NCBI GenBank assembly: GCA_963797085.1
Contig: CAWCOA010000024.1
Span: forward strand, 310,001 to 374,000
Direction: 5' to 3'
DNA from: JASJBU01 sp963797085
GTDB lineage: Bacteria > Pseudomonadota > Gammaproteobacteria > Chromatiales > Chromatiaceae
DNA: 64,000 bases
Positions 46,000-53,849 of this stretch are shown here, piece by piece (the stretch's first letter is position 1; each line of letters begins with the position of its first letter). Under the pieces are notes generated by a model that was given only the letters and a program-made list of their open reading frames with translations, was not told the DNA's origin and made no database searches. Position numbers and translations under genes: made by a program.

Positions 46000-46737
46000 A
46001 TGGTCGTAAATTCAGAACAGGATAGACTCTACGCCGAAACCCAGTCCGGTATCGCCGATTTTGTGTTCGACGAGCGGGTGGCGGTTGTCTTTCCCGATAT
46101 GATCCAGCGTTCGGTGCCGGGTTACAACACTATCATCAACATGATCGGCGCCCTGGCCGGACAGCGGGTCACTACCCATAGCCGCTGTTACGACCTGGGG
46201 TGTTCGCTGGCTGCGTCCGCCCTGGCCGTTCGTCAGGGCGTCGGCAAGCGGGACTGTCGGATCATTGCAGTGGATAATTCCCCCGCCATGCTGCAGCGGG
46301 CGCAGCGTTATATCGACCAGTCACCTGGCAGTGCGACGATCGATCTTGTCTGTGCGGATATTCAGGATGTGCGCGTCCTCGATGCCTCCATGGTCATACT
46401 CAACTTTACCCTGCAGTTCATACCGGTGGCGCAGCGACAGGCTTTGCTGCAGTCGATTCATGACGGCATGTTTGAGCAGGGTATCCTGGTGCTGTCGGAA
46501 AAAATCACCCTGCCAACCCGGGAAGGCGAAGCACTTTTTGTGGACATGCATCATGCCTTCAAAAAGGCCCAGGGCTACTCGGAACTGGAGATCAGTCAGA
46601 AACGGACGGCGCTGGACAATGTGCTGCTGCCTGAAACCTTGGATGCCCACAAACAACGTCTCCGGCAGGTGGGCTTCAATACGGTTGAGGTCTGGTTTCA
46701 ATGCTTTAATTTTGTCTCTCTGCTGGCAATAAAATGA
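46000..46737 (+). CDS. cmoA: Carboxy-S-adenosyl-L-methionine synthase
   Basis: Makes carboxy-SAM from SAM and prephenate, the carboxymethyl donor for wobble uridine of tRNA. The 245 residues fit the family: DFVFDERVAVVFPDMIQRSVPGYNTII, the SAM loop YDLGCSLAASALAV, VDNSPAMLQRAQ, LNFTLQFIP and LSEKITLP. It overlaps cmoB by four bases (ATGA), so both are made together. Confidence 0.97.
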   Translation: MVVNSEQDRLYAETQSGIADFVFDERVAVVFPDMIQRSVPGYNTIINMIGALAGQRVTTHSRCYDLGCSLAASALAVRQGVGKRDCRIIAVDNSPAMLQRAQRYIDQSPGSATIDLVCADIQDVRVLDASMVILNFTLQFIPVAQRQALLQSIHDGMFEQGILVLSEKITLPTREGEALFVDMHHAFKKAQGYSELEISQKRTALDNVLLPETLDAHKQRLRQVGFNTVEVWFQCFNFVSLLAIK

Positions 46738-47708
46738 AGCAGTGCTGGAAATGGATCGTTCCATTGCTGGAGACCCCGCTGGGGCGCTGGCTGGAGCAAC
46801 TGCCGGAACAGGTCGAGACAGTCTGGCGAATGCGCTCCCATGGGGATTTTGCCAGATGGCAGGCGGCTATCAGCCAGCTCCCCAGGCTGCCAATCTCTCA
46901 CCTCGAGCTGAATGCTTCCAGGGTCTCCATCGGTAGGGAGGGTGACTGTGATGATGCCACGCGGAAAAGGATTGCAGAGTCCCTGATGGAACTGCACCCC
47001 TGGCGCAAGGGGCCTTATCGAATCTGCGGTCTTTCGATCGATACCGAATGGCGCTCTGACTGGAAATGGGATCGCATCCAACCGCATATCCAGCCACTGG
47101 CAGGCAGACTGGTGCTGGACGTCGGTTGCGGCAACGGTTACCACGGCTGGCGCATGGTTGGGGAGGGGGCGCGTCAGGTCATCGGTATCGATCCCACCCA
47201 GCTTTTCGTGATGCAGTTTCAAGCCATCCGCCATTTCCTGGGCGAACAGCATCCGCTGCAGGTCCTGCCCTTGGGCATTGAAGATTTGCCGGATAATCTA
47301 CAGGGCTTTGATACAGTCTTCTCCATGGGTGTCTTCTATCATCGTCGCTCCCCTTTCGCGCATCTTTCTGAAATCAAGGGCGCCTTGCGCAAAGGTGGAG
47401 AACTGGTGCTGGAAACCCTGGTGATCGAAGGTGGCGAAGGTGAGGTGCTGGTGCCTGAGGGGCGTTACGCAAAGATGCGCAATGTCTGGTTCATTCCGTC
47501 CACGGGAACCCTGCAAAGCTGGTTACGCCGTGCAGGCTATCATGACATCCGTCTGATCGACAGTGCGCTGACCACAATCGAGGAGCAACACCCGACTGAT
47601 TGGATGCGTTTCGAATCTCTGCCAGACTATCTTGATCCAGCGGATCAGACCCGCACTGTAGAGGGTTATCCTGCGCCGAGACGGGCCATTTTTCTGGCCC
47701 GGGCCTGA
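46734..47708 (+). CDS. cmoB: tRNA U34 carboxymethyltransferase
   Basis: Transfers the carboxymethyl group of carboxy-SAM to 5-hydroxyuridine-34 giving cmo5U. The 324 residues contain KGPYRICGLSIDTEWRSDWKW, the SAM-binding VLDVGCGNGYHGWRM, IDPTQLFVMQF, FDTVFSMGVFYHRRSP, and the C-terminal DWMRFESLPDYLDP. Coupled to cmoA. Confidence 0.97.
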   Translation: MKQCWKWIVPLLETPLGRWLEQLPEQVETVWRMRSHGDFARWQAAISQLPRLPISHLELNASRVSIGREGDCDDATRKRIAESLMELHPWRKGPYRICGLSIDTEWRSDWKWDRIQPHIQPLAGRLVLDVGCGNGYHGWRMVGEGARQVIGIDPTQLFVMQFQAIRHFLGEQHPLQVLPLGIEDLPDNLQGFDTVFSMGVFYHRRSPFAHLSEIKGALRKGGELVLETLVIEGGEGEVLVPEGRYAKMRNVWFIPSTGTLQSWLRRAGYHDIRLIDSALTTIEEQHPTDWMRFESLPDYLDPADQTRTVEGYPAPRRAIFLARA

Positions 47709-47727
47709 GCGCTGAGAAAAGTTTGCC

Positions 47728-48681
47728 ATGCCGATCATACCGAGTAAATTCCGTCCGGCCTGGTGGCTGCGTGGTCCTCATGCCCAGACCCTCTGGCCGA
47801 GTCTGGTTCGACGCCGTGTTCTACCGGATATCAGCTGGGAGCGGGTGGAGCTGGAGGACGGTGATTTTATCGATCTGGCCTGGTCGGGTCCCGAGGATGG
47901 CCGGATCGTGCTGTTCATGCATGGACTGGAAGGTAACCTGCAGTCGCATTACGCAGGGGGTATGATGAGCCAGCTGAACGCAAAAGGCTTCCGTGTCTGC
48001 CTGATGCATTTCCGGGGTTGTAGTGGAGAACCGAACCGTCTGCCGATCAGTTATCACAGTGGCAAGACCGATGACCCACAACGGATCCTCGAACATATCC
48101 AGACGACTCGAAGACAAGCGGTATATGCCGCTGTCGGTATCTCTCTGGGTGGGAATGTGTTGTTGAAATGGCTGGGTGAACAGGGAACGTCTATACCATT
48201 GAGCAAGGCTGTGGCGGTATCTGTGCCTTTTCAGCTGGATCAGGCTGCCTGCAGGCTGAGTCTCGGCTTGTCACGTTTCTATCAACATCATCTGTTGACC
48301 CGTCTGCGGGATAAATACCGGCTGAAGTTCCAGCGTATCCATTCGCCCTTAGATGTGAATGTCGACGGGTTGAAAACATTTCACCAGTTCGATAACGAGA
48401 TTACCGCAGCATTGCATGGCTTCGATGACGTGGATGATTATTACCGGCGTTGCAGCAGTCGGCAATATATCCCAAGGATCAAGAAGCCAACCCTGATTTT
48501 ACATGCCAGGTATGACCCTTTTATGTTTCCCGAAAGCGCACCCGCAGAGGCTGAGCTGCCGGACTGCGTCTGGCTGGAAATGCCTGAGTCCGGTGGTCAT
48601 GTGGGATTTGTCGCTGGGTCGGTTCCCGGCTGGGCTCATTATTGGGCGGAACAACGTGTAGCAGCCTGGTTGGCAGGATAA
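47728..48681 (+). CDS. YheT-family alpha/beta hydrolase
   Basis: A 317-residue hydrolase of the YheT/ABHD1-3 family. It begins with the typical FRPAWWLRGPHAQTLWPSL. LFMHGLEGNLQSHYAGGM carries the oxyanion HG and MHFRGCSGEPNR follows. The nucleophile elbow is VGISLGGN (Ser), the acid Asp is in ILHARYDPFM and the His in ESGGHVGFV. Eukaryotic relatives act on lipid esters; the bacterial substrate is unknown. The gene lies 19 bases after cmoB, probably in the same operon. Confidence 0.9.
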   Translation: MPIIPSKFRPAWWLRGPHAQTLWPSLVRRRVLPDISWERVELEDGDFIDLAWSGPEDGRIVLFMHGLEGNLQSHYAGGMMSQLNAKGFRVCLMHFRGCSGEPNRLPISYHSGKTDDPQRILEHIQTTRRQAVYAAVGISLGGNVLLKWLGEQGTSIPLSKAVAVSVPFQLDQAACRLSLGLSRFYQHHLLTRLRDKYRLKFQRIHSPLDVNVDGLKTFHQFDNEITAALHGFDDVDDYYRRCSSRQYIPRIKKPTLILHARYDPFMFPESAPAEAELPDCVWLEMPESGGHVGFVAGSVPGWAHYWAEQRVAAWLAG

Positions 48682-48721
48682 TGGCCTGTCTGCCTGAGAC
48701 ATGGATCATTGATAGATGTAT

Positions 48722-48768
48722 AGCGCGGTAGGGCAGAATAGCCACTGGGCATTGCGTCCTACCGCGCT
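48722..48768. repeat. 11-bp perfect inverted repeat downstream of the yheT-like gene
   Basis: AGCGCGGTAGG (48722-48732) pairs with CCTACCGCGCT (48758-48768); wobble pairs could extend it at both ends. The loop is 25 bases and no T-tract follows, so it is not a standard terminator. It may be a REP-like palindrome or a factor-dependent 3' end structure. Confidence 0.6.
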
Positions 48769-48807
48769 GGAAAACTGATGTTCCTTTGCTCTCGTCACGC
48801 TATGACC

Positions 48808-49107
48808 CTAATCACACAACACTAGTTTCTCCAACCTTCGAGGAAATTTCGGGCAGAAATCCTTAACAAGGAAAGCTGCATCTTTAAATGGTGGTGCCAA
48901 GATATGCCGTGTTGCCCCATTCAGATCAACGTACACAACACTCGGGGAGTAAAGCATACCCTGGGCCGGGTCCAGTGGTATGATCGGGATAAACTTGCTT
49001 TTCGTTGTATAGAAAAGTTGTCAATACGGTTAATCAATATAAAACCACTCAATGGAAACCAGCAAATGCCGATAATACTCAGAACTGCAAAGAAACTGAG
49101 TGTTCAT
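48808..49107 (-). pseudogene. Probable broken small membrane-protein gene
   Basis: The 630-base gap after the yheT-like gene holds protein-like minus-strand frames. One frame reads a membrane helix (SFFAVLSIIGICWFPLSGFI then LINRIDNF). About 30 codons on, a second frame takes over with KFIPIIPLDPAQGMLYSPSV, DLNGATRHILAPPFKDAAF and a final LVLCD stop at 48808. An ATG at 49107 is near the start but one shift out of frame. At least one, probably two, frameshifts. The layout (helix then beta-rich tail with YSPSVVYVDLNG) recalls DUF3592-type proteins, but I am not sure. The remainder of the gap, 49110-49310, is very AT-rich. Confidence 0.4.
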
Positions 49108-49311
49108 AATTAAGAAATTAGATGATATAGTAGTCTTATCGCCTTATTATTAATAATAATTATTTAGAGAAAATATTCTCCAGATCCTGTAATCTTGATT
49201 GGTGTTTTTGATTTTTCATAATCTGATTAATCACAGATCTGGGCATAGTAAATACATTGAAAATCAATAAATTCTATTTGTAAGGTTGCTAGATTTACAG
49301 GAAGTCCGGTT

Positions 49312-50559
49312 ATGATTCAGAGCCTAAACAAGATACTACTTTCATTGTGGATAGGCAGTTTTTTACTGACATCTGCTGTTTTCGGTGCTGAAAAATTCGA
49401 TGTCTCATACCTTTGGCATTCCGATGCCGGCGCTGTGCTGGACTATCGCAAGCGCGTCGTAAAAGTTTTAGGACCAGCAGTGCAGAATGATCTCAAGGTC
49501 GTGGTCAATAACAGACTGTACGGTCTCATATACAATCGCCAGGGCGACCGTGACGGGGCAGTCAAGGCAGCCCGGTCTCATAGCCGAATCCTGCAGAAAA
49601 AAGGTATGGAAAAGGCGGCTCCGGTCATTTCCCAACAATGGGATGTCATTTCTCTCACGTCAGAGCCTAAGGCAAAGACTGTAATCAAAACCAGTCATGA
49701 GAATCCAGGCTCAGCAAAAACTACCATTTCAGAAATCACTAAAACTGGCTCTCAGCAGACCCAAAAATTACGCAAGCTCGAGCTGGCAGTGGAAGATTAC
49801 ATCAAACACTTACGTAAAAAGGGCAAGCTCGCCAATGACGAAAGTACCGGATGGTCGGTGTACGATTTCACCACTGGCGAAAAGCTGGTCACCATCAACG
49901 AGGATGTGCAGTTCCAGGCCGCCAGCCTGGTGAAGCCATTCGTAGCATTGGCATTTTTTCATCGAGTCAAACTGGGTGAGTTGGTTTACGGCCCGAAAAG
50001 TCGACGTCATATGGAAAGAATGATTCATCGTTCGAACAATCCATCGACGAACTGGATCATGCGCCAGGTTGGCGGACCCGCTGCAGTGGAACGTGTCCTG
50101 AAACGGCATTATCCCAGTATCTTCAAGGACACTCGTGTCGTTGAATATATCCCAGCCGGTGGACGCACCTACCGGAACAAAGCCTCAGCCCATGACTACA
50201 GCCGCTTCTTGCATGCTTTATGGAAAGGCGAAATTCCACACGCAAAAGAGATAAAACGCTTAATGGCTCTGCCGGGCGCAGATCGAATACTGACAGATGT
50301 GGAGGCAATTCCACAAGGGACCGAGGTCTTCAACAAGACCGGAAGTACCAGTCGACTCTGTGGTGACATGGGAATCCTGATTGTCGAAAGCCAGGATGGC
50401 AAACGCTACCCTTATACCTTGATTGGCATCATCGAAAAAAGAGTAGCGGCTAAAAACTATACTACCTGGATTCGATCCAGAAGTGATGTGATTCGCAATG
50501 TTTCAAACATCGTCTATAAAGGGATTGCCCAACAACACGACCTTGAGGAAGTGCTTTAA
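49312..50559 (+). CDS. Secreted beta-lactamase-fold serine hydrolase with N-terminal SPOR-like region
   Basis: A 415-residue periplasmic or secreted protein. The signal peptide runs to about residue 25 (LTSAVFGAEKF). Residues about 28-95 (YLWHSDAGAVLDYRKRVVKV...RSHSRILQKKGM) look like a SPOR-type repeat domain. A Ser/Thr/Lys linker leads to a class A beta-lactamase-like domain with S205-L-V-K, S241-N-N and K342-T-G. The general-base glutamate of true class A beta-lactamases is not evident, so a peptidoglycan-related or penicillin-binding role is as likely as drug resistance. Monocistronic, behind an AT-rich leader; AGGAAG precedes the ATG. Confidence 0.75.
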   Translation: MIQSLNKILLSLWIGSFLLTSAVFGAEKFDVSYLWHSDAGAVLDYRKRVVKVLGPAVQNDLKVVVNNRLYGLIYNRQGDRDGAVKAARSHSRILQKKGMEKAAPVISQQWDVISLTSEPKAKTVIKTSHENPGSAKTTISEITKTGSQQTQKLRKLELAVEDYIKHLRKKGKLANDESTGWSVYDFTTGEKLVTINEDVQFQAASLVKPFVALAFFHRVKLGELVYGPKSRRHMERMIHRSNNPSTNWIMRQVGGPAAVERVLKRHYPSIFKDTRVVEYIPAGGRTYRNKASAHDYSRFLHALWKGEIPHAKEIKRLMALPGADRILTDVEAIPQGTEVFNKTGSTSRLCGDMGILIVESQDGKRYPYTLIGIIEKRVAAKNYTTWIRSRSDVIRNVSNIVYKGIAQQHDLEEVL

Positions 50560-50819
50560 CACTACTCATAAGCTCATAGTTGGAACCTATGGATGTCTAC
50601 TTCAGGCGTCCTGCTTTCACCTGATACTAGTGCACCACCACACTGTTCCCCTAATGACAGCTTCCTCGGCTTGATGATTGTCTTGAAATATCTGAGGACA
50701 ATGGCCGCTTTGTCGGCACAGCTGCCTATAAACCGAGTAACCGCGACTGACCGGGTTGAGTTGTGAGTTCAAATGATCCTTACAACTTCAGGCTATAAGA
50801 GAATCTATCTAGTTAGAGT

Positions 50820-50966
50820 CCTGAAACACCCCTCCCTGGGGTGTTTCAGGAACGGGATCGAAAAATGCGATTTTCCGATTCCTTCATTTTCAAAGGCTTA
50901 TTGCCTTTGAAAATGCTGGCATGTCCCTATGCCAGATTAGTTTCCGTCCTTTCTGACCGGAAACTA
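50820..50966. repeat. Cluster of five consecutive stem-loops
   Basis: Five inverted repeats follow one another almost without spacers. (1) 50820-50850: CCTGAAACACCCC/GGGGTGTTTCAGG, loop TCCCT. (2) 50854-50882: GGGATCGAAAAAT/ATTTTCCGATTCC, loop GCG, one mismatch and one G-T. (3) 50885-50915: CATTTTCAAAGGC/GCCTTTGAAAATG, loop TTATT. (4) 50916-50935: CTGGCAT/ATGCCAG, loop GTCCCT. (5) 50938-50966: TAGTTTCCG/CGGAAACTA, 11-base loop. None is followed by a T-tract. The array lies between two convergent genes. The 260 bases before it (50560-50819) show no convincing gene. Confidence 0.85.
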
Positions 50967-50980
50967 TCTACTCGTAACTG

Positions 50981-51018
50981 ATTGCGCTCAGGCAGGTATC
51001 AAACTACCTGGCGGCAAT
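50981..51018. repeat. Sixth hairpin abutting the LEA2 gene stop
   Basis: CAGGTA/TACCTG (50993-50998 with 51005-51010, loop TCAAAC) lies inside an outer ATTGC/GCAAT pairing (50981-50985 with 51014-51018). It begins one base beyond the stop of the minus-strand lipoprotein gene. No T-tract on either side. Confidence 0.55.
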
Positions 51019-51019
51019 T

Positions 51020-51595
51020 TTATTGATTAAGCGGTACCGTTTTTCGGGAACCGGCGCTGAGATCGATCTCACCGCTTTCCCGAAAAGGCAGATTGAAATA
51101 GCTGTCAGCAGTGCTGAGGTTGCCGCTGATTTCATATGCGAAGGGTTTGCCCCCCATTTCCTGCATCGACTGGATCTGGCGTATGACACCGAAAAGGGTG
51201 CTGCTGACCTTGACCTCGAGCAGGGACTCGTCATAGGCGGCAACAGTCGTTTGCTGGTTGCTGACTCCGGAAGCAAAGGCCTTTCCGTTCAAACTCAGGT
51301 CAAAGCTCACACCATCGATAGACAATGGGCTGCGGGAGCGGTTCTGAATCCGTAGCTTGATCAGATATCTTTGCTCCATGAGTGTGGATTCCAGGGGAGC
51401 CATGCTGGTCATCGCGACCTTTACCTGTTGCTCTCGCTCACCCAACGTAGCACAAGCTGAAAGGCCACCTAGAAATAGCACGAGAAGCAGGACCCGCAGC
51501 CAGTTGAGCCCACTCAAAGGAGAAAATGATTGAGTAACAATCTGGCTGGGGACGCGATCAGTAGTTGTTTGCATTGGATTTGATGGAGATCTCAT
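51020..51595 (-). CDS. LEA type 2 (WHy-domain) lipoprotein
   Basis: A 191-residue envelope protein. A hydrophobic stretch (about 33-47) ends in the lipobox GLSAC, so mature lipoprotein starts at a Cys near residue 48. The rest is a beta-sandwich LEA2/WHy domain: ESTLMEQRYLIKLRIQNRSRSPLSIDGVSFDLSLNGKAFASG in pattern, with AAYDESLLEVKVSSTL and FAYEISGNL. Such proteins are linked to desiccation or stress; the role here is unknown. The start overlaps the DUF6116 stop by four bases. An inner ATG (MQTTTDRV) is an alternative start. Confidence 0.8.
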   Translation of the reverse strand: MRSPSNPMQTTTDRVPSQIVTQSFSPLSGLNWLRVLLLVLFLGGLSACATLGEREQQVKVAMTSMAPLESTLMEQRYLIKLRIQNRSRSPLSIDGVSFDLSLNGKAFASGVSNQQTTVAAYDESLLEVKVSSTLFGVIRQIQSMQEMGGKPFAYEISGNLSTADSYFNLPFRESGEIDLSAGSRKTVPLNQ

Positions 51596-51822
51596 TGCTG
51601 ACTCCTTGGCTTATTGGTTTCGTCCTGCAGCAGCGCTTTGGGTTTGCGCAGGCTGGCGAACAAGAGTGTCAGTAGTCCCAGGAGTATTTCATCCACGAAT
51701 GGGAGCATGTCGGGAACCACAAGATCAATCACGAAGAGCGCCCCGGTCAGCAGGAACAGCTGACGAAATCTCAGCTTGCCGGCAAATTTCAAAATTGATG
51801 CTGTGAGGAACGGCGCGGGCAT
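51592..51822 (-). CDS. DUF6116-like small membrane protein
   Basis: A 76-residue protein: MPAPFLTASILKFAGKLRFRQLFLL, then a membrane segment (about 22-40), the VVPDMLPFVDEILLGLLTLL segment and a charged tail. The VPDxxPFxDE pattern is typical of a widespread uncharacterised family (DUF6116 by my recollection). Translationally coupled to the LEA2 lipoprotein and 33 bases after osmC. Confidence 0.7.
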   Translation of the reverse strand: MPAPFLTASILKFAGKLRFRQLFLLTGALFVIDLVVPDMLPFVDEILLGLLTLLFASLRKPKALLQDETNKPRSQQ

Positions 51823-51855
51823 GTCTGATCCAAGCTGGTAAGAGGAACGTTTGGG

Positions 51856-52255
51856 TTACTCCACAATCTCAATGGTGAAACTGGGTGCGTCCTGCATATG
51901 CCGCTTCACCGCGCAAAGCCCCATGGCTCGGATGATTCCATCGCGATATTTTTCCGGGAAATCATCCGGCAGTGCGAGCTGTAGTTTCAAATTGCTGAAA
52001 GAGTTTCTTTTTTTCATCTCTCTCGCATGCCATGCTCAGCCCTATACCTTCGGTGGAAAGATTCCTCGACTGGCAGAAATTCCAGGCAAAGATGCCGGCA
52101 CAGGTGGCAATGGAGGCGAGGAACAGGTCGAAGGGTTCTGGGGCGGATGCATTACCCCCATATTTTTCCGACTGATCTGTGTGGATAGTGAAATTTCCAA
52201 CCTTGGCATCGATGCGTTTGCCACCGGGAAAGTCGACCTCAACGGTTTTCATCAT
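51856..52255 (-). CDS. OsmC/Ohr-family thiol peroxidase-like protein (one frameshift)
   Basis: Cytoplasmic protein of the OsmC superfamily, whose peroxidase members use two cysteines. Frame one has the start, PEPFDLFLASIATCAGIFAW with the first cysteine, then NLSTEGIGLSMACERDE. After ERDEKK the frame breaks in a seven-base T-run (plus strand 52008-52014). The other frame continues SNLKLQLALPDDFPEKYRDG and GLCAVKRHMQDAPSF with the second cysteine, and a stop at 51856. Removing one base of the run gives a normal OsmC of about 132 residues. The start is two bases after the dihydrolipoyl dehydrogenase stop. Confidence 0.88.
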
Positions 52256-52257
52256 AT

Positions 52258-53673
52258 TCAGTCCTGGTTGATCGAGTGGAGTTCTTTGATGGGGCCTTGG
52301 TTTTTGGCGTCCACCTGGGCGTAAACATTGTTCAGTGCCGCCTGCAACGCCTCTTCGATGACCGGATGATAAAAAGGCATACGAATCAGATCGCCGGCGG
52401 TCAGGCCTTGGGTGATGGCCCAGTTCAGCAGATGCGCCAGGTTTTCACCCCGGGTGGTGATCATCTCCGCGCCGAGGATACGGCCGCTGGCCTTGTCTGC
52501 ATAGACACGGATGACGCCGCGGTTCTGGCCCATGATCATGGCGCGCCCTACCGGCGCCAGCTTGACCTCGCCAATAACTGAGGTTTCCTGGTCCAGCTCC
52601 ATATAAGTCATGCCTAGCATGCAGATGTTGGGGTCACAGAAATTGATCGCCAGGGGCACCTTGCGTTTGAAAGCAGAGACCTGCTCACTGGCGGCATTCT
52701 GCCCGGCAATCTTGCCTTCATCTCCCGCTTCGTGAAGGATGGGGCGTTCCCCATTGACGTCACCAGCCAGGAAGATGTGCGAGTCACCGCACTGCATGGT
52801 GTTGCGGTCATATTCCGGAATGCCTCTTTCATTCAGTTCCAGGCCGGCGTTCTCCAGCGCCAGTCCCTCTACGTTTGGCCTGCGTCCGATAGCGCAGAGC
52901 ACTTTGTCGACAATGACTGAATGCTCACCGGCACTGACTCTGAGCCGGTCACCCTCTTCGGCGATCTCAACCGGCTGACCTAAATAGATATCAAAATCCC
53001 TGCGCATGATTTCCAGGGCCATCTTAGTGACCTCCGGGTCGGTGGTGCCGCCGATGGTTTCTGCTGCATCGAAGCCGGTGACCTCGATATCGAGCCGGCT
53101 GAGTGACTGGCCCAGTTCGAGTCCGATGACACCCAGGCCGATTACTGCCACCGATTTGGGCAGGTCCTCCTGCTCGAAAAAACTGTCTGTGGTCAAAATC
53201 TTGTCGCCAAATCGCTGCCAGTCTTCGGGCACTACAGGCCGAGATCCAGTGGCGATGACGATCTTCTCGGCGATTATACGGTCGCCGTTATCCAGTTCCA
53301 GGGTGTGGGGGTCAACGAACTTGGCGTAGGCCTCGATGAATTTCTCCCCCATGTTGTCGGTGCTGTTGGATAGCACCCGGTCGACAAAATTGTCCCGAAG
53401 GTCCTGTACGTGTTCCATTGCTTCAGGGATATCGATATTCATTTCCTGATGTCCATCAACACCATAACGACCCAGGTGGGTACGACGATGATAGTCTTCA
53501 GCAACCTGTATCAATGCCTTTGAAGGCATACAGCCAACCCTGGCGCAGGTGGTGCCGGGTTCGCCGCCGTTGATCAGGACGAAGCTCTTGCCTGCTGGAC
53601 CAACCCGGCCGGTTGCATTGAGGCCGGCTGTGCCGGAGCCGAGGATGGCAACGTCGACTGTTTTTTCTGTCAC
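52258..53673 (-). CDS. Dihydrolipoyl dehydrogenase-like flavoprotein disulfide reductase
   Basis: FAD- and NAD(P)-dependent disulfide oxidoreductase. I start at the GTG of 53673, since AGGAG lies seven bases before it; an ATG ten codons earlier lacks one. The 471 residues show the FAD GxGxxG motif (AILGSGTAGLNA), redox pair C43-x4-C48 in TTCARVGCMPSKAL, the NAD-binding AVIGLGVIGLELGQ, and FLAGDVNGERPILHEAGDEG. The interface ends in FYHPVIEEALQAAL, where the usual HAHPT is FYHPV. It lacks an N-terminal lipoyl domain. It heads an operon with osmC, DUF6116 and LEA2, so it may reduce OsmC through lipoyl groups rather than serve a 2-oxoacid complex. CxxxxC mercuric reductase-like enzymes are the alternative. 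Confidence 0.85.
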   Translation of the reverse strand: MTEKTVDVAILGSGTAGLNATGRVGPAGKSFVLINGGEPGTTCARVGCMPSKALIQVAEDYHRRTHLGRYGVDGHQEMNIDIPEAMEHVQDLRDNFVDRVLSNSTDNMGEKFIEAYAKFVDPHTLELDNGDRIIAEKIVIATGSRPVVPEDWQRFGDKILTTDSFFEQEDLPKSVAVIGLGVIGLELGQSLSRLDIEVTGFDAAETIGGTTDPEVTKMALEIMRRDFDIYLGQPVEIAEEGDRLRVSAGEHSVIVDKVLCAIGRRPNVEGLALENAGLELNERGIPEYDRNTMQCGDSHIFLAGDVNGERPILHEAGDEGKIAGQNAASEQVSAFKRKVPLAINFCDPNICMLGMTYMELDQETSVIGEVKLAPVGRAMIMGQNRGVIRVYADKASGRILGAEMITTRGENLAHLLNWAITQGLTAGDLIRMPFYHPVIEEALQAALNNVYAQVDAKNQGPIKELHSINQD

Positions 53674-53849
53674 GTGGAAACTCCTGAAGAGATGATTGGT
53701 CACAGGGATCTGAATCTGGGCATTTTACCCATTGAGCGAGATATTTTAGCCTGTCCGATACTGCGGTTTCTACTGATATAATGATGAAGCTGGTTTCAGG
53801 GTACAGAGTAGGGTAAGGTCTCGGCCACAATAATTGAGGAGTGATAATC

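Noticed and set aside
49312..50559. Calling the serine hydrolase an antibiotic-resistance beta-lactamase.
   Set aside because: Catalytic Ser/Lys and KTG are shared with many non-lactamase serine hydrolases; the class A general-base glutamate could not be located.
50662..50766. Short protein-like plus-strand readings (for example DDCLEISEDNGRFVGTAAY) after the serine hydrolase.
   Set aside because: Two different frames look equally plausible, neither has a start, and the stretch is too short to support a gene.
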